From: Paraglaciecola sp.
GTDB lineage: Bacteria; Pseudomonadota; Gammaproteobacteria; Enterobacterales; Alteromonadaceae
Length of the DNA stretch: 64,000 bases
Assembly: GCA_009993955.1 (NCBI GenBank)
Contig: JAACSL010000002.1
Location: 1 to 64,000 of the forward strand
Direction of reading: 5' to 3'
The notes under the pieces are model-generated. The model was not told where the DNA came from. It saw only the letters and a list, made by a program, of their open reading frames with translations, and searched no databases. Made by a program: the position numbers and the translations under genes. Positions 36,502 to 45,924 of this stretch are shown piece after piece. Each line of letters begins with the position of its first letter. The stretch's first letter is position 1.

Positions 36502-37530
36502 TTGTTGGCGCAAATAATACCTAAAAAAATCATCGCTGTAGAGGATAACTGGCAAAAAGAACTTGCGCAGGCTTTTTCCGATCCTGAAGCTTTGCTCACT
36601 TACTTGCAGCTACCCCTTGAAGAATTTCGTGATGATATCGCTGCTAGGCGTTTATTTCCGCTGAAAGTGCCACGTCCTTTTGCCGCGCGCATGGCAAAAA
36701 ATGATCGCCACGATCCGCTGTTTAAACAGGTTTTTACGCGTCGCGAAGAGTTTATCCAAGCCCCACAATTTGCGACGGACCCACTCGAAGAGCACAATAA
36801 TAGCCAACCGGGAATTTTGCATAAATACCAAAGCCGTTTGTTAATGTTGCTCAGAGGCGGGTGTGCGGTAAATTGTCGTTATTGCTTTAGGCGGCATTTT
36901 CCATACGCCGACAATCACCTTAACCGTCAAAAATGGCAACAAGCCCTCGAATATGTCAAACAAGATACCCAGTTAAACGAAGTGATTTATTCGGGTGGCG
37001 ATCCACTCATGGCAAAGGACGATTTTTTAGCCTGGTTGACTCAGGAAATTGCTGCCATTCCCCACATTACTCGCCTGCGTGTGCACACACGTTTGCCGGT
37101 GGTTATACCTTCGCGAGTCACGCAACAACTGATCGATTGCTTGACTACTAGTCGTTTAAAAACCGTCATGGTTCTGCACATTAATCATGCCAATGAAATT
37201 GACGCAGACTTCACCCGTGCCATGACAAAATTAAGACAAAAGGGTGTGACCTTGTTAAACCAAGCTGTTTTGCTCAAGGGCATTAATGATGAGTTAGAAC
37301 AACAAGTTGCCCTAAGTGAAGCCTTGTTTGCCTGCGGAATTTTACCCTATTACTTGCATGTCTTGGACAAGGTAGAAGGCGCTAGTCATTTTGACACTGA
37401 CGACAGCCTCAATCGTGCATTGATGGCGGGGTTGATAAAGCGCTTACCGGGTTATTTGGTGCCAAAACTGGTGAGAGAAATAGCTGGCCAGCCCGGTAAA
37501 ACGCCACTTGATTTACATCTTCACCCTTAG
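36502..37530 (+). CDS. epmB: EF-P lysine 2,3-aminomutase EpmB
   Basis: EpmB (YjeK) is a radical-SAM enzyme converting (S)-alpha-lysine to (R)-beta-lysine for EF-P. The radical-SAM cluster motif [18 protein letters not shown] provides the CxxxCxxC cysteines, and [18 protein letters not shown] and [18 protein letters not shown] are conserved aminomutase parts. TTG is the most probable start (36502 or 36505). 342 residues, matching E. coli EpmB (342). Divergent from efp. Confidence 0.95.
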   Translation: MLAQIIPKKIIAVEDNWQKELAQAFSDPEALLTYLQLPLEEFRDDIAARRLFPLKVPRPFAARMAKNDRHDPLFKQVFTRREEFIQAPQFATDPLEEHNNSQPGILHKYQSRLLMLLRGGCAVNCRYCFRRHFPYADNHLNRQKWQQALEYVKQDTQLNEVIYSGGDPLMAKDDFLAWLTQEIAAIPHITRLRVHTRLPVVIPSRVTQQLIDCLTTSRLKTVMVLHINHANEIDADFTRAMTKLRQKGVTLLNQAVLLKGINDELEQQVALSEALFACGILPYYLHVLDKVEGASHFDTDDSLNRALMAGLIKRLPGYLVPKLVREIAGQPGKTPLDLHLHP

Positions 37531-37718
37531 GCAAAAGTATCGACAATCGATCCTAATGCGCCATTGGCCGATGATGCGCTTGGTACGTCAGCCGCTGATT
37601 CGAGCAACTGAAGCGAAGCTTGACCTTCACGCTCTTGCTGTGATTTAGCAAGTTGCAAAGCTTTTAATTCAAGCGTCGCACCGGATGTAGCAGAGGGACC
37701 AGCCCCTTGAATATCCAT
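37527..37718 (-). CDS. YjfB-like putative motility protein
   Basis: A 63-residue soluble protein with TAGGAGT Shine-Dalgarno. After a short polar start it has LELKALQLAKSQQEREGQASLQLLESA, an amphipathic helix typical of the YjfB family (VAVLKKA...QLL pattern), and ends GSIVDTFA. YjfB proteins are called putative motility proteins but their role is not established. It is convergent with epmB, overlapping its last four bases. Assignment is by pattern only. Confidence 0.45.
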   Translation of the reverse strand: MDIQGAGPSATSGATLELKALQLAKSQQEREGQASLQLLESAADVPSASSANGALGSIVDTFA

Positions 37719-37768
37719 ACCAACTCCTACGTTGAGTTATGCAACAAAGTTGTAGCAAAGTTCAAAAA

Positions 37769-37784
37769 CGGGCAGAATTGCCCG
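37769..37784. promoter_or_regulatory. Short perfect inverted repeat upstream of the 102-residue gene
   Basis: CGGGCA-GAAT-TGCCCG lies about 40 bases upstream of ATG 37825. No T-run follows, so it is not an obvious terminator. It could be an operator for the plus-strand gene or a transcript hairpin. Confidence 0.35.
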
Positions 37785-37824
37785 CCTCGACAGTTTATCG
37801 ACTTACTATAGAAAAACTTTAGCC

Positions 37825-38133
37825 ATGCCCACTATTATTGAAAAACTAGCAGAAAACTTGCAATTAATTTATCGCAAAGCCATTGACGCCGATGAAACCA
37901 TCACCCGTTTGCGACAGGATGGAAAGGGTAAATTTGTGGCTATTTTTGCTGCGGATGCAGGTTTTTCTCAACAAAGTAAATTCTTTAAACCCTATGTAGA
38001 AGAACTTGCCAAAGATATCAGTGAGCTAGACGGGGATGCCCTAAGCCAGCAAAAAACTGAACTGGCCAGTATTGTCAAAAAAATGGAAATGTTGCTAGCA
38101 ACATTGGCGCAGTTTCAACAAAGCGTTAAATGA
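37825..38133 (+). CDS. Conserved hypothetical helical protein
   Basis: A 102-residue protein predicted mostly helical and soluble, with no family I can name. TIIEKLAENLQLIYRKAID, then ADAGFSQQSKFFKPYVEELAKDISEL and VKKMEMLLATLAQFQQS suggest a two- or three-helix bundle. The Shine-Dalgarno is weak. It is followed on the same strand, 81 bases on, by another small ORF. The gene organisation and codon flow look genuine. Confidence 0.6.
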   Translation: MPTIIEKLAENLQLIYRKAIDADETITRLRQDGKGKFVAIFAADAGFSQQSKFFKPYVEELAKDISELDGDALSQQKTELASIVKKMEMLLATLAQFQQSVK

Positions 38134-38214
38134 TAGCTGTGCTGGGTGAGTTGGTATTGTTGACAAAAACGACCATACTCAACACAGTGAATCCTAGCTG
38201 GGGAGACAAATACC

Positions 38215-38466
38215 ATGGAGATCTCACCACTTACTCAAGCACTCAATCTGAGCATAAACCCAGGCCTTAACCAAGGCAGCCAATCCGCTCCCTCTAATAC
38301 TTTTGGTATTGGCCAAAACAGCAATGTTGAATTGTCAGCACAAGCAAAAATTCTGCAGCAAACAGAGCGCAATCAAGGGGCGCGGCAAAGTGCTCTAACA
38401 GATGATTCAGCGCCAACAGGCAACAACGAATTTGTCAGGGTATCGAGCAGTGTTGGCACTGATTAG
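38215..38466 (+). CDS. Small polar protein, possibly motility-associated
   Basis: An 83-residue low-complexity, polar protein with a strong GGGGAG Shine-Dalgarno. A short stretch SNVELSAQAKILQQTERNQ resembles the helix of small flagellum-linked proteins (VxLS-x-A-x-xL pattern), but the resemblance is weak. Gln/Asn/Ser-rich ends suggest disorder. It stands with a YjfB-like gene and a 102-residue helical gene, forming a small cluster of unknown proteins. Confidence 0.5.
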   Translation: MEISPLTQALNLSINPGLNQGSQSAPSNTFGIGQNSNVELSAQAKILQQTERNQGARQSALTDDSAPTGNNEFVRVSSSVGTD

Positions 38467-38523
38467 AAAAACAACCTGAGTAATGAGCAGGCGCTAAAAA
38501 TCTATCGCTCCATCGAAAAACTT

Positions 38524-39837
38524 TTATAACAGGCTTTGCCCTTGGTGAATGGTCAAGGCTTCCACTCTGCTATGCACTTCGTTGACTAAAGCTTGATAGG
38601 CAGGGCTGTCAACGCCACCAAACTGTTGGGTAAAAGCAGCTTTACTAAAGCCCTCGAGTAAGTTGTCAATACTCGGAAAAATAATACCTTCGTCTGTACC
38701 GCTTGCCACCGCAAGCTGCAAGGCCCTTGCTGTTTCTGGATGAGTAGCCGTTTGCGCAAATTTTACCCCGGCATAGTCAGCTGTTAAATCCACAAAGCTA
38801 TAACCACTGCCATCATTACCTCGGTCCATGAGTTCTTTGAATTCGCCAATGGCAATGCTTAATCCTTGCTGAGACAGCAGTTGAATAGCCGCAGAAAAAA
38901 TAAAGTGCTGGTTGAGGTCAGTGCGCTGGGCAAGCACCGCTGCCACCTTTGGCGCCAGTGGTAGGCCATTGTTGGGTTTAATGTCGCCAACAAAATTGGC
39001 AAAACGATAGTGGCCAACATAAATGGCCAGCGCCATGATAGCGGCTTGATTTTCTTTGTGGGCAGAGGCATCTGTCGAGCGCTGTAGCGCCTTGGCAAAC
39101 ACCGCATTCATGTAGACCATCAAAGATTGCCTTTGACTAGACTTGGCTTCGGGCAGCTCAGTCAGCATTTTTACATAATAGGCAGTCCGTATACGCAGTT
39201 CCTCGTCTCCATCCACTTGCATGCCTTGTTTGATGGAATTGAGCTCCTGTAAAAATTGCGCAAAAGGTTGGATATGAATGCGCATTTTTGTATTACGCAT
39301 TTCAATCTTTTCAATTTGCTGAACAAACTTGCTGGCAATGTCACTGTCGGTGTACCAGTTACCAAATGCCACCAAGGCATTAGTAAACCAGGCACCTGGC
39401 AGATGGATGTCGCCAATTTTCACGTAATCAAGCACTAGGCCGTCGGCGGGTAAAACAGCAGTATCGATATTCAAATAGTAATTCAAGGGCAAAGCATAAC
39501 TGAGCAATAAACGAGTTTGGCTACTGAGTATGCTGACCTTGCCCACAACTTTGGGAAAAGCACGCTGGGCAAAACCCACCAAACTCGTCAGCTGTGGCTC
39601 AGAAAGCTCAATTTGTTGTTTATTAGTTCGATTACGAAAACTATCGGTGATTTGCTGCAACAGCACTTTCACTGAGTCGGCCTCGTCCAGTTGCAATCCA
39701 CTTTGTTCTTGCACCAGTGGCTTTGATTCAACGGCCAGAATGACTAAAGCGCTAAAGGCAAGGCCAATGATTAGTAGCAGTATCAACAATAATTTTATGA
39801 TTCTAGACATGGCCTTGGGCATTCTCTTTGTAGACAC
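38524..39837 (-). CDS. Membrane-anchored protein of unknown function (YpmS/AsmA-like hint)
   Basis: A 437-residue protein. One hydrophobic helix (IIKLLLILLLIIGLAFSALVIL, about residues 13-34) then a large soluble, presumably periplasmic part. The first 150 residues have a strand-rich pattern (QLTSLVGFAQRAFPKVVGKVSILSS, YALPLNYYLNIDTAVLP, VKIGDIHLPGAWF) that resembles YpmS-like lipid-binding-type domains; this is a weak guess. The rest is helical and unrecognised. Start could be GTG 39837, ATG 39822 or ATG 39810; the GTG follows GAGTAACA. It follows parE with a 19-base gap where parC often lies in other gammaproteobacteria. Confidence 0.65.
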   Translation of the reverse strand: MSTKRMPKAMSRIIKLLLILLLIIGLAFSALVILAVESKPLVQEQSGLQLDEADSVKVLLQQITDSFRNRTNKQQIELSEPQLTSLVGFAQRAFPKVVGKVSILSSQTRLLLSYALPLNYYLNIDTAVLPADGLVLDYVKIGDIHLPGAWFTNALVAFGNWYTDSDIASKFVQQIEKIEMRNTKMRIHIQPFAQFLQELNSIKQGMQVDGDEELRIRTAYYVKMLTELPEAKSSQRQSLMVYMNAVFAKALQRSTDASAHKENQAAIMALAIYVGHYRFANFVGDIKPNNGLPLAPKVAAVLAQRTDLNQHFIFSAAIQLLSQQGLSIAIGEFKELMDRGNDGSGYSFVDLTADYAGVKFAQTATHPETARALQLAVASGTDEGIIFPSIDNLLEGFSKAAFTQQFGGVDSPAYQALVNEVHSRVEALTIHQGQSLL

Positions 39838-39856
39838 TGTTACTCACAAACAAAAA

Positions 39857-41752
39857 CTACAGCTGCACTTCGGCCATGTTGCCTTTTGATTCAAGCCATT
39901 CTTTACGATCTGGGGCGCGCTTTTTCGCTAACAACATGTCCATCATTTCCAACATATCTTCCGCATCGTCAGTGGTCAATTGCACCAGACGGCGGGTATT
40001 TGGATCCATGGTAGTCTCACGCAACTGTAATGGATTCATCTCACCCAAACCTTTAAAACGTTGCACGTTCACTTTGCCACGTTTATTTTCGGCGGCAATC
40101 CGATCGAGAATTCCCTGTTTTTCACCATCGTCGAGGGCATAATACACGTCCTTACCCACATCAATACGATACAGCGGCGGCATGGCCACATACACATGGC
40201 CAAGATTGACTAAGTGCCTGAAATGCTTGACGAATAAGGCACATAACAGGGTGGCAATGTGTAAACCATCGGAATCAGCATCAGCCAAAATACAAATTTT
40301 GTTGTAACGTAAGCCGCTCAGATCTGCACTGTCGGGATCGATGCCCAAGGCCACAGAAATATCATGAATTTCTTGGGAGGCCAGTACTTGGGAGGAATCG
40401 ACTTCCCAACTGTTGAGGATTTTACCGCGTAAGGGCATGATGGCTTGGAAATCTCGGTCACGGGCTTGTTTAGCCGAACCACCAGCAGAATCACCTTCCA
40501 CCAAAAACAACTCTGACCGACTGGTATCTTGGGTTGAACAGTCAGTGAGTTTGCCGGGTAATGCCGGGCCTTGGGTGACTTTTTTACGTGCCACTTTTTT
40601 ACTTTGACGCAAGCGACTTTGCGCATTGTTAATGCACATATCAGCCAATTGTTCCGCAATATCAGTATGCCGATTGAGCCACAGACTGAACGCGTCTTTC
40701 ACTACACCAGAGACAAATGCCGCAGCTTGACGTGAGGACAGTCGCTCTTTTATTTGTCCAGCAAATTGGGGGTCTTGCATCTTAGTTGATAAGATATAGG
40801 CACAACGATCCCAGATGTCTTCGGGTGTCAGTTTTACGCCCCGTGGCAATAAATTACGAAATTCACAGAACTCGCGCATTGACTCTAACAAGCCTTGGCG
40901 CAGACCGTTCACGTGGGTACCCCCTTGTGCAGTAGGAATTAGGTTTACGTAACTTTCGGTGATGAGTTCGCCCCCTTCCGGCAACCACATCACCGCCCAG
41001 TCTGCGGCTTCATTATTGCCGCTAAACGAGCCGACAAACGGACTATCCACGGGCAGTGTTACGGCATCTTTGACGGATTGATACAAATAGTCACGTAGGC
41101 CGTCTTCGAAATACCACTCTTGGCTTTCATTACTGATTTTATTGTCAAAACGAATTCTCAATCCTGGGCACAACACCGCTTTGGCGCGCAATATATGGAG
41201 TAATTTGCTCACCGAAAACTTGGCGGAATCGAAGTATTGCGGGTCAGGCCAAAAATGCACCTTGGTGCCGGTATTACGTTTACCGCAGGTATCAACTACC
41301 CGTAATTCTTCTACTTTGTCGCCGTTTTCAAATGCCATTTGATAGACATTGCCATCGCGGCGAATACTGACCTCAACCCTTTTTGAGAGGGCATTTACCA
41401 CGGAAATACCCACCCCGTGTAAACCACCAGAGAACTGATAATTTTTGTTGGAAAACTTGCCGCCAGCATGCAACTTAGTCATGATTAATTCGACCCCAGA
41501 AATCTTTTCTTCTGGGTGAATGTCCACTGGCATACCACGGCCATCATCCGTCACCGATAAACTTTGATCGTCATGCAAGACCACTTTAATCGTGGTGGCA
41601 TAACCACCGAGGGCTTCATCCACACTGTTGTCGATCACTTCCTGACTCAAGTGGTTAGGACGGGTGGTATCGGTATACATGCCCGGGCGGCGTTTGACAG
41701 GTTCAAGTCCGTTTAGGACCTCAATGGCATCAGCGTTATATTGATTCGACAT
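39857..41752 (-). CDS. parE: DNA topoisomerase IV subunit B
   Basis: ParE supplies ATP-driven strand passage for topoisomerase IV, which decatenates chromosomes. The 631-residue product opens YNADAIEVLNGLEPVKRRPGMYTDT, has the GHKL motif GRGMPVDIHPE, and the Toprim part EGDSAGGSAKQARDRDFQAIMPLRGKILN and DADSDGLHIATLLCALFVKH. Last gene of nudF-yqiB-cpdA-yqiA-parE as in E. coli. parC is not in the window. Confidence 0.97.
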   Translation of the reverse strand: MSNQYNADAIEVLNGLEPVKRRPGMYTDTTRPNHLSQEVIDNSVDEALGGYATTIKVVLHDDQSLSVTDDGRGMPVDIHPEEKISGVELIMTKLHAGGKFSNKNYQFSGGLHGVGISVVNALSKRVEVSIRRDGNVYQMAFENGDKVEELRVVDTCGKRNTGTKVHFWPDPQYFDSAKFSVSKLLHILRAKAVLCPGLRIRFDNKISNESQEWYFEDGLRDYLYQSVKDAVTLPVDSPFVGSFSGNNEAADWAVMWLPEGGELITESYVNLIPTAQGGTHVNGLRQGLLESMREFCEFRNLLPRGVKLTPEDIWDRCAYILSTKMQDPQFAGQIKERLSSRQAAAFVSGVVKDAFSLWLNRHTDIAEQLADMCINNAQSRLRQSKKVARKKVTQGPALPGKLTDCSTQDTSRSELFLVEGDSAGGSAKQARDRDFQAIMPLRGKILNSWEVDSSQVLASQEIHDISVALGIDPDSADLSGLRYNKICILADADSDGLHIATLLCALFVKHFRHLVNLGHVYVAMPPLYRIDVGKDVYYALDDGEKQGILDRIAAENKRGKVNVQRFKGLGEMNPLQLRETTMDPNTRRLVQLTTDDAEDMLEMMDMLLAKKRAPDRKEWLESKGNMAEVQL

Positions 41753-41828
41753 AGTTTTTATTATTTATCGTTTAAGTGAATAGCAGTGGTGCTTGGTCTT
41801 GTGAATGTCATGTTATACCAAGCTTCAT

Positions 41829-42413
41829 TTAGTCTTGCAGTAGAAACCTAAAAATATCTGGTAGGAATCGCTCGAATCCCTGAAAACTGTGATCACCGTC
41901 GTCTTCGATGGTGAATTTAGCCCCGTGATATTTTGTTTCGGCTAAACGGTAATCGAGGGTTTCATCACCCCGTTGTAACAATACCCAATAACGTTGTGGT
42001 TGCTCGATGAGGGGGGTATCGAGGCACAGCAGTTCCTCCACATGGCGCTGATCTAAACTAAAATTCTCCCCTGTGTATGGATTAAGGTGATCACCAAGAT
42101 AGTCAGCCAACAACTCATAGGGTTTCACTGCTGGGTTAATCAACACTGCTTTGCCCCCCTGTCGTTGAGTGAAATAAGTAGAGAAGTAGCCCCCCATTGA
42201 ACTACCAATAAAATGAACGGGACGCCCAACAAATTGCCTGAGAAGTGATTCGATCATGTCGATGGCGGCTTGTGGATGATTGCACAAGGCCGGTATTTCT
42301 AACTGGATTTGCGGCCAATGTTGTTGAGCATAAGCAAGGGTTTGCTGGGCCTTAAGGGATTGTGGCGAACTCAAAAAACCGTGCAAATAGACGACCACGC
42401 TGTTTTTATCCAT
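41829..42413 (-). CDS. yqiA: YqiA-type esterase
   Basis: A 194-residue alpha/beta hydrolase. YLHGFLSSPQSLKA opens, the nucleophile elbow is FIGSSMGGYFSTYF, and the catalytic histidine lies in EDDGDHSFQGFERFL. YqiA has acyl-CoA/palmitoyl esterase activity in vitro; its natural role is unclear. It lies three bases after cpdA and 76 bases before parE, the arrangement of E. coli. Confidence 0.93.
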   Translation of the reverse strand: MDKNSVVVYLHGFLSSPQSLKAQQTLAYAQQHWPQIQLEIPALCNHPQAAIDMIESLLRQFVGRPVHFIGSSMGGYFSTYFTQRQGGKAVLINPAVKPYELLADYLGDHLNPYTGENFSLDQRHVEELLCLDTPLIEQPQRYWVLLQRGDETLDYRLAETKYHGAKFTIEDDGDHSFQGFERFLPDIFRFLLQD

Positions 42414-42416
42414 GTT

Positions 42417-43169
42417 TTACTGCACTCGCATGATGTGAGAATTCAATTCAGCCGAATTCGCTAGGGTAATAACTCGATAACCCGGCAATGCAGAGCTAAA
42501 GCCAAATTCAGCTTGCATAGCCCATTGCCAGCAAGTACTTGGGCACGCTAAAAAATCACAAGCACCAAGCTTGTCATGTTTTTCAGCATGAATATGACCA
42601 TAAATGAGGCCTTTCACTTGCGGGGCGTTGTCGATAACAGCAAGCAATTGCCCCGCGTTTTGCCAACCATGTGTGTCCATCCATGCATGGCAGGGCAAGG
42701 GATGATGATGGGCCACCAGTAATTGTGGTGAGTCGGCGATAAACAAAGCCTGTGAAAGAGCCTCAAGCTGAGCGGGAGAAACATAGCCCTTTGAGCCAGA
42801 GGTTTTGGTATTAATAAATTGTATTTGCCACCTGCCGAGGATCAAAGGTTGCCAATAGGGATAACTCAACCACAAATTGACCTCAGGAAATTGGGTTGTC
42901 ATCACCGCTAACACATCATGATTGCCAGGCAACACCACATAAGGGCAGTTGATGCCGCTTTCTTGCCACAGGGTAAGGAAATGTTGGTAACTTGCCGCAC
43001 TGCCGTCCGCACTGAGATCACCACTAACAATCAACAAGTCGGCTTGTTGCGTGGCCACATCGGCCAATACTTTACGTAAACTCAAGTAGGGGTTAATACC
43101 CGCGTAACCCTGTTGATTATGGTCAGCATATAAATGGCAATCGCTGATTTGAATGACTTTTTGCAACAC
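42417..43169 (-). CDS. cpdA: 3',5'-cyclic-AMP phosphodiesterase CpdA
   Basis: CpdA hydrolyses cyclic AMP, limiting CRP activity. The 250-residue calcineurin-like metallophosphoesterase has ISDCHLYADHN (Asp-x-His), VSGDLSADGS, LPGNHDVLAV, AHHHPLPCHAW and IYGHIHAEKHD, which supply all five metal-ligand motifs. Adjacent to yqiB (ten-base gap). Confidence 0.96.
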   Translation of the reverse strand: MLQKVIQISDCHLYADHNQQGYAGINPYLSLRKVLADVATQQADLLIVSGDLSADGSAASYQHFLTLWQESGINCPYVVLPGNHDVLAVMTTQFPEVNLWLSYPYWQPLILGRWQIQFINTKTSGSKGYVSPAQLEALSQALFIADSPQLLVAHHHPLPCHAWMDTHGWQNAGQLLAVIDNAPQVKGLIYGHIHAEKHDKLGACDFLACPSTCWQWAMQAEFGFSSALPGYRVITLANSAELNSHIMRVQ

Positions 43170-43178
43170 GATTAACGT

Positions 43179-43631
43179 TTAAACACCAGAGGATTGCAGC
43201 TGCTTGCAGTGATCAAGGCAAAACTGTAACCACTCAGCTAAAAACTGGTTCACCATCTCTTTTTCATTGCGTTGATACATCTTGTTATTTGGGTAGGCAT
43301 AACTAGGTTTCAAGGCGCCCACATGTTGGGCGCTCATTACTTCTGCCATCTGAGCATCATGATACAAACGCAACACCACCACTGGTTTCAAATAATCAGG
43401 ACTGGTGTCATCGATCCCCGCGCTGCGTTGCGACATTTCAATGGTGCTGGTGTAGCGACTGCTATCGATAATTTTGAGTTGGTAGTGCAGGTTTTTATTC
43501 ACCTGAAACTGGTAACTAAGCGATTCAGTATCGCAATCGGGTAATAACGACAAGACACGCGCGTAGTTATGCTCACATACTTTATGCATGTCAGCTAACT
43601 TAGGTACGTAGCGTGTTTTTGTCATAATCAA
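43179..43631 (-). CDS. yqiB: YqiB, DUF1249 protein
   Basis: A 150-residue soluble protein of DUF1249: KLADMHKVCEHNYARVLSLLPDCD, LKIIDSSRYTSTIEMSQ, VLRLYHDAQMAEV, NNKMYQRNEKEMVNQFLAEWLQFCL. Function unknown, but the gene sits with nudF and cpdA across gammaproteobacteria. Confidence 0.93.
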   Translation of the reverse strand: MIMTKTRYVPKLADMHKVCEHNYARVLSLLPDCDTESLSYQFQVNKNLHYQLKIIDSSRYTSTIEMSQRSAGIDDTSPDYLKPVVVLRLYHDAQMAEVMSAQHVGALKPSYAYPNNKMYQRNEKEMVNQFLAEWLQFCLDHCKQLQSSGV

Positions 43632-43661
43632 ACTTACCTCAGTAACGTTACGGAAATACGT

Positions 43662-44279
43662 TCACTGCCATTGTTGCAGCAATTGTTGTTTATTCATGGC
43701 AAACCACTGCAAGGCGATAAGGCTCGCAGCATTGTCTATTTTACCTTGATTAATCCAGTTTAAGGCTTGTTGTTCAGGCACACGATGGACCAAAATATCT
43801 TCACTTTCGGTGGCTAATCCATGCACACCCTGTGCTTGACTGGCATCCACCTTTGCCACGTAAATATGCAAACGCTCAGTGGTGCCGCCGGGGCTGGCCA
43901 AATAACTCAATGCCTTGTGTAAGTGGCTGATGTGCACACCCGCCTCTTCAAACGCTTCGCGTTTACACACGTCTTCGGCTTCCTCACCCTCTTCAATAAT
44001 GCCGGCAACAATTTCTAGCAACCAAGGCTGATCAGAAGTTGCCAGTGCACCGATTCGAATTTGCTCTATCATAACGAATTCGGCCAGATCCGGATCATAT
44101 AACAACACCGCAATGGCATGGCCGCGTTCAAATATTTCACGCTCGATGATCTTACTCCAACCGCCTGCATATAAGCGGTGGCGAAAAGCATATTTAACCA
44201 TTTTAAAAAAACCGTGATAGAGCGGCTCGATCTTTTCGACTTTAATGTCTTGGGCGGAAAATTGCTGAATCTTTGCCAC
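43662..44279 (-). CDS. nudF: ADP-ribose pyrophosphatase NudF
   Basis: NudF hydrolyses ADP-ribose to AMP and ribose-5-phosphate, clearing a reactive NAD breakdown product. The 205-residue product has the Nudix box GIIEEGEEAEDVCKREAFEEAG, matching Gx5Ex7REUXEEXG. Upstream it is divergent from tolC. First gene of the parE block. Confidence 0.96.
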   Translation of the reverse strand: MAKIQQFSAQDIKVEKIEPLYHGFFKMVKYAFRHRLYAGGWSKIIEREIFERGHAIAVLLYDPDLAEFVMIEQIRIGALATSDQPWLLEIVAGIIEEGEEAEDVCKREAFEEAGVHISHLHKALSYLASPGGTTERLHIYVAKVDASQAQGVHGLATESEDILVHRVPEQQALNWINQGKIDNAASLIALQWFAMNKQQLLQQWQ

Positions 44280-44400
44280 AATGCTGACTCTCTTTAACGG
44301 CTCACAGTTAACAAAGATATTATCCTAGCACAGTATGGTGATGATACGCCTCGTGTATCAGCGTGTTGACCTTTGGTCTGGTCTTGCAACAAAATATTCT

Positions 44401-44425
44401 GTTACACTTGAAGCCGAAGTGTTAC
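44401..44425. promoter_or_regulatory. Imperfect inverted repeat in the nudF-tolC divergent region
   Basis: GTTACACTT-GAAGCCG-AAGTGTTAC: nine-base arms with one mismatch. It lies between the divergent nudF and tolC genes, 115 bases from the tolC start, where regulators such as MarA-type activators can bind. No family site was matched. Operator role is inference. Confidence 0.35.
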
Positions 44426-44540
44426 CACTAAAGGATTTAGCTCATCGCTTGATTTGCTTAGACTTTACACAAAATAAACACACATTCGGCAGTGGCATTG
44501 GTTGAGCTAAGATCGGATTAGGACACACATAGGAATACTA

Positions 44541-45854
44541 ATGAAAAAAACACTTTTATCGTTACTGATCGGCATTGGCCTTACTGCCACTGCGCAGGCT
44601 GACAGTCTTTTTGATGTGTACAAACAGGCCTTACAAAACGATCCTGCCACCTTACAATCAAAAGCACGTAAAGATGCGGCATTTTCTGACATCGACAAAA
44701 GCCGTGCTGGATTTTTACCACAAATTTCATTGAGCCTTGGTGCCTCAGAGACCTATGGCGATTTGGAACGTTCCACCAACGACCTCACACTAAATTTAAG
44801 TCAAACCATTTATGACCGTTCTGTATGGGTAGGCGCAGACCGGGCAGAACTAGTGGCAAGTCGCGCCGACACCACCTATGCACAAGCGATGCAAGATTTG
44901 ATTGTGCGTACTGTCAGTGCTTATTTTAATACCTTGCAAGCACAAGACGATTTAGCTTTTGCCAAGGCAGAAAAACGCGCCATTGAACGTCAGTTAGAGC
45001 AAACCAAACAACGTTTCAAAGTCGGCTTAACTGCCATTACTGACGTGCATGAAGCGCAAGCACAATACGACACCTCAGTGGCCTCAGAAATTAGCGCCGA
45101 AAATGCGGTAGAAACCAATTTAGAAGCATTACGTGAAATCACTGGGGGGTATTCACCTCAGTTAAATGTATTAAAAACTGAAACATTTAGCGCCAGTATG
45201 CCCTCACCGTCTGACATTAATGCTTGGTTGAAACTAGCAGAAGAGCGCAATTTACAATTAATGGCCTCAAATGCCAGCGTCGATATCGCCAAATATGACA
45301 TCAAAAACGCCCGTGCTGGTCACTACCCCACAGTCACACTTGGCGCAAGAGCGAACTCCAACGATACAACGGGCCCTGCTTCAGACCCAGGTAACGTAGC
45401 AACGGCCGACCGCTTTAATACTTATGGTGTGCAATTATCGGTCAGCGTGCCCTTGTACACAGGTGGTTTAGTCAGTGCTAACGTTGAATCAGCTAAATAC
45501 AACTTTATTGCTAGCAGTGAAGAGCGTGAACGTATTCATCGTTCAGTGATCCGCAGTGTTCGTTCAAATTACAATGATGTAACCGCGGCGATTGCCCGCA
45601 TCAAAGCGTTTGAGCAAGCTGTTGTGTCTGCGCAAAGCGCCTTGAGTGCCACTGAAGCAGGATTTGAAGTAGGTACACGTACGATTGTCGATGTGCTCAA
45701 TAGCACGCGTAATCTTTTTGATGCACGCCGCAACTTGTCACGTGTTCGTTATGGTTATGTCACCAGTGTTTTGAATCTAAAACTGGCTGCTGGCACCTTA
45801 ACTGAGCAAGACGTTGTGGATGTTGATCAAGGTTTGACGGCCAAAACGAATTAG
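44541..45854 (+). CDS. tolC: TolC-family outer-membrane channel
   Basis: TolC is the outer-membrane exit duct for RND, ABC and MFS export pumps. The 437-residue product has a Sec signal ending TATAQAD and the repeated structure of TolC: DSLFDVYKQALQNDPATLQSKARKDA, SLSQTIYDRSVWV, RFKVGLTAITDVHEAQAQYD, and the second half SVPLYTGGLVSANVESAK with FEVGTRTIVDVLNSTRNLFDARR. GGA precedes ATG by eight bases. A terminator follows. Confidence 0.95.
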   Translation: MKKTLLSLLIGIGLTATAQADSLFDVYKQALQNDPATLQSKARKDAAFSDIDKSRAGFLPQISLSLGASETYGDLERSTNDLTLNLSQTIYDRSVWVGADRAELVASRADTTYAQAMQDLIVRTVSAYFNTLQAQDDLAFAKAEKRAIERQLEQTKQRFKVGLTAITDVHEAQAQYDTSVASEISAENAVETNLEALREITGGYSPQLNVLKTETFSASMPSPSDINAWLKLAEERNLQLMASNASVDIAKYDIKNARAGHYPTVTLGARANSNDTTGPASDPGNVATADRFNTYGVQLSVSVPLYTGGLVSANVESAKYNFIASSEERERIHRSVIRSVRSNYNDVTAAIARIKAFEQAVVSAQSALSATEAGFEVGTRTIVDVLNSTRNLFDARRNLSRVRYGYVTSVLNLKLAAGTLTEQDVVDVDQGLTAKTN

Positions 45855-45880
45855 GTAAAACTGTTAACCAATATTTAACA

Positions 45881-45904
45881 AAAGGCAGCATTCGCTGCCT
45901 TTTT
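45881..45904 (+). terminator. Rho-independent terminator after tolC
   Basis: AAAGGCAGC, loop ATTC, GCTGCCTTT, TTTA, 26 bases after the tolC stop. It separates tolC from the HMG-CoA reductase gene. Confidence 0.85.
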
Positions 45905-45924
45905 ACTTTGCGGAACCCCAGATC

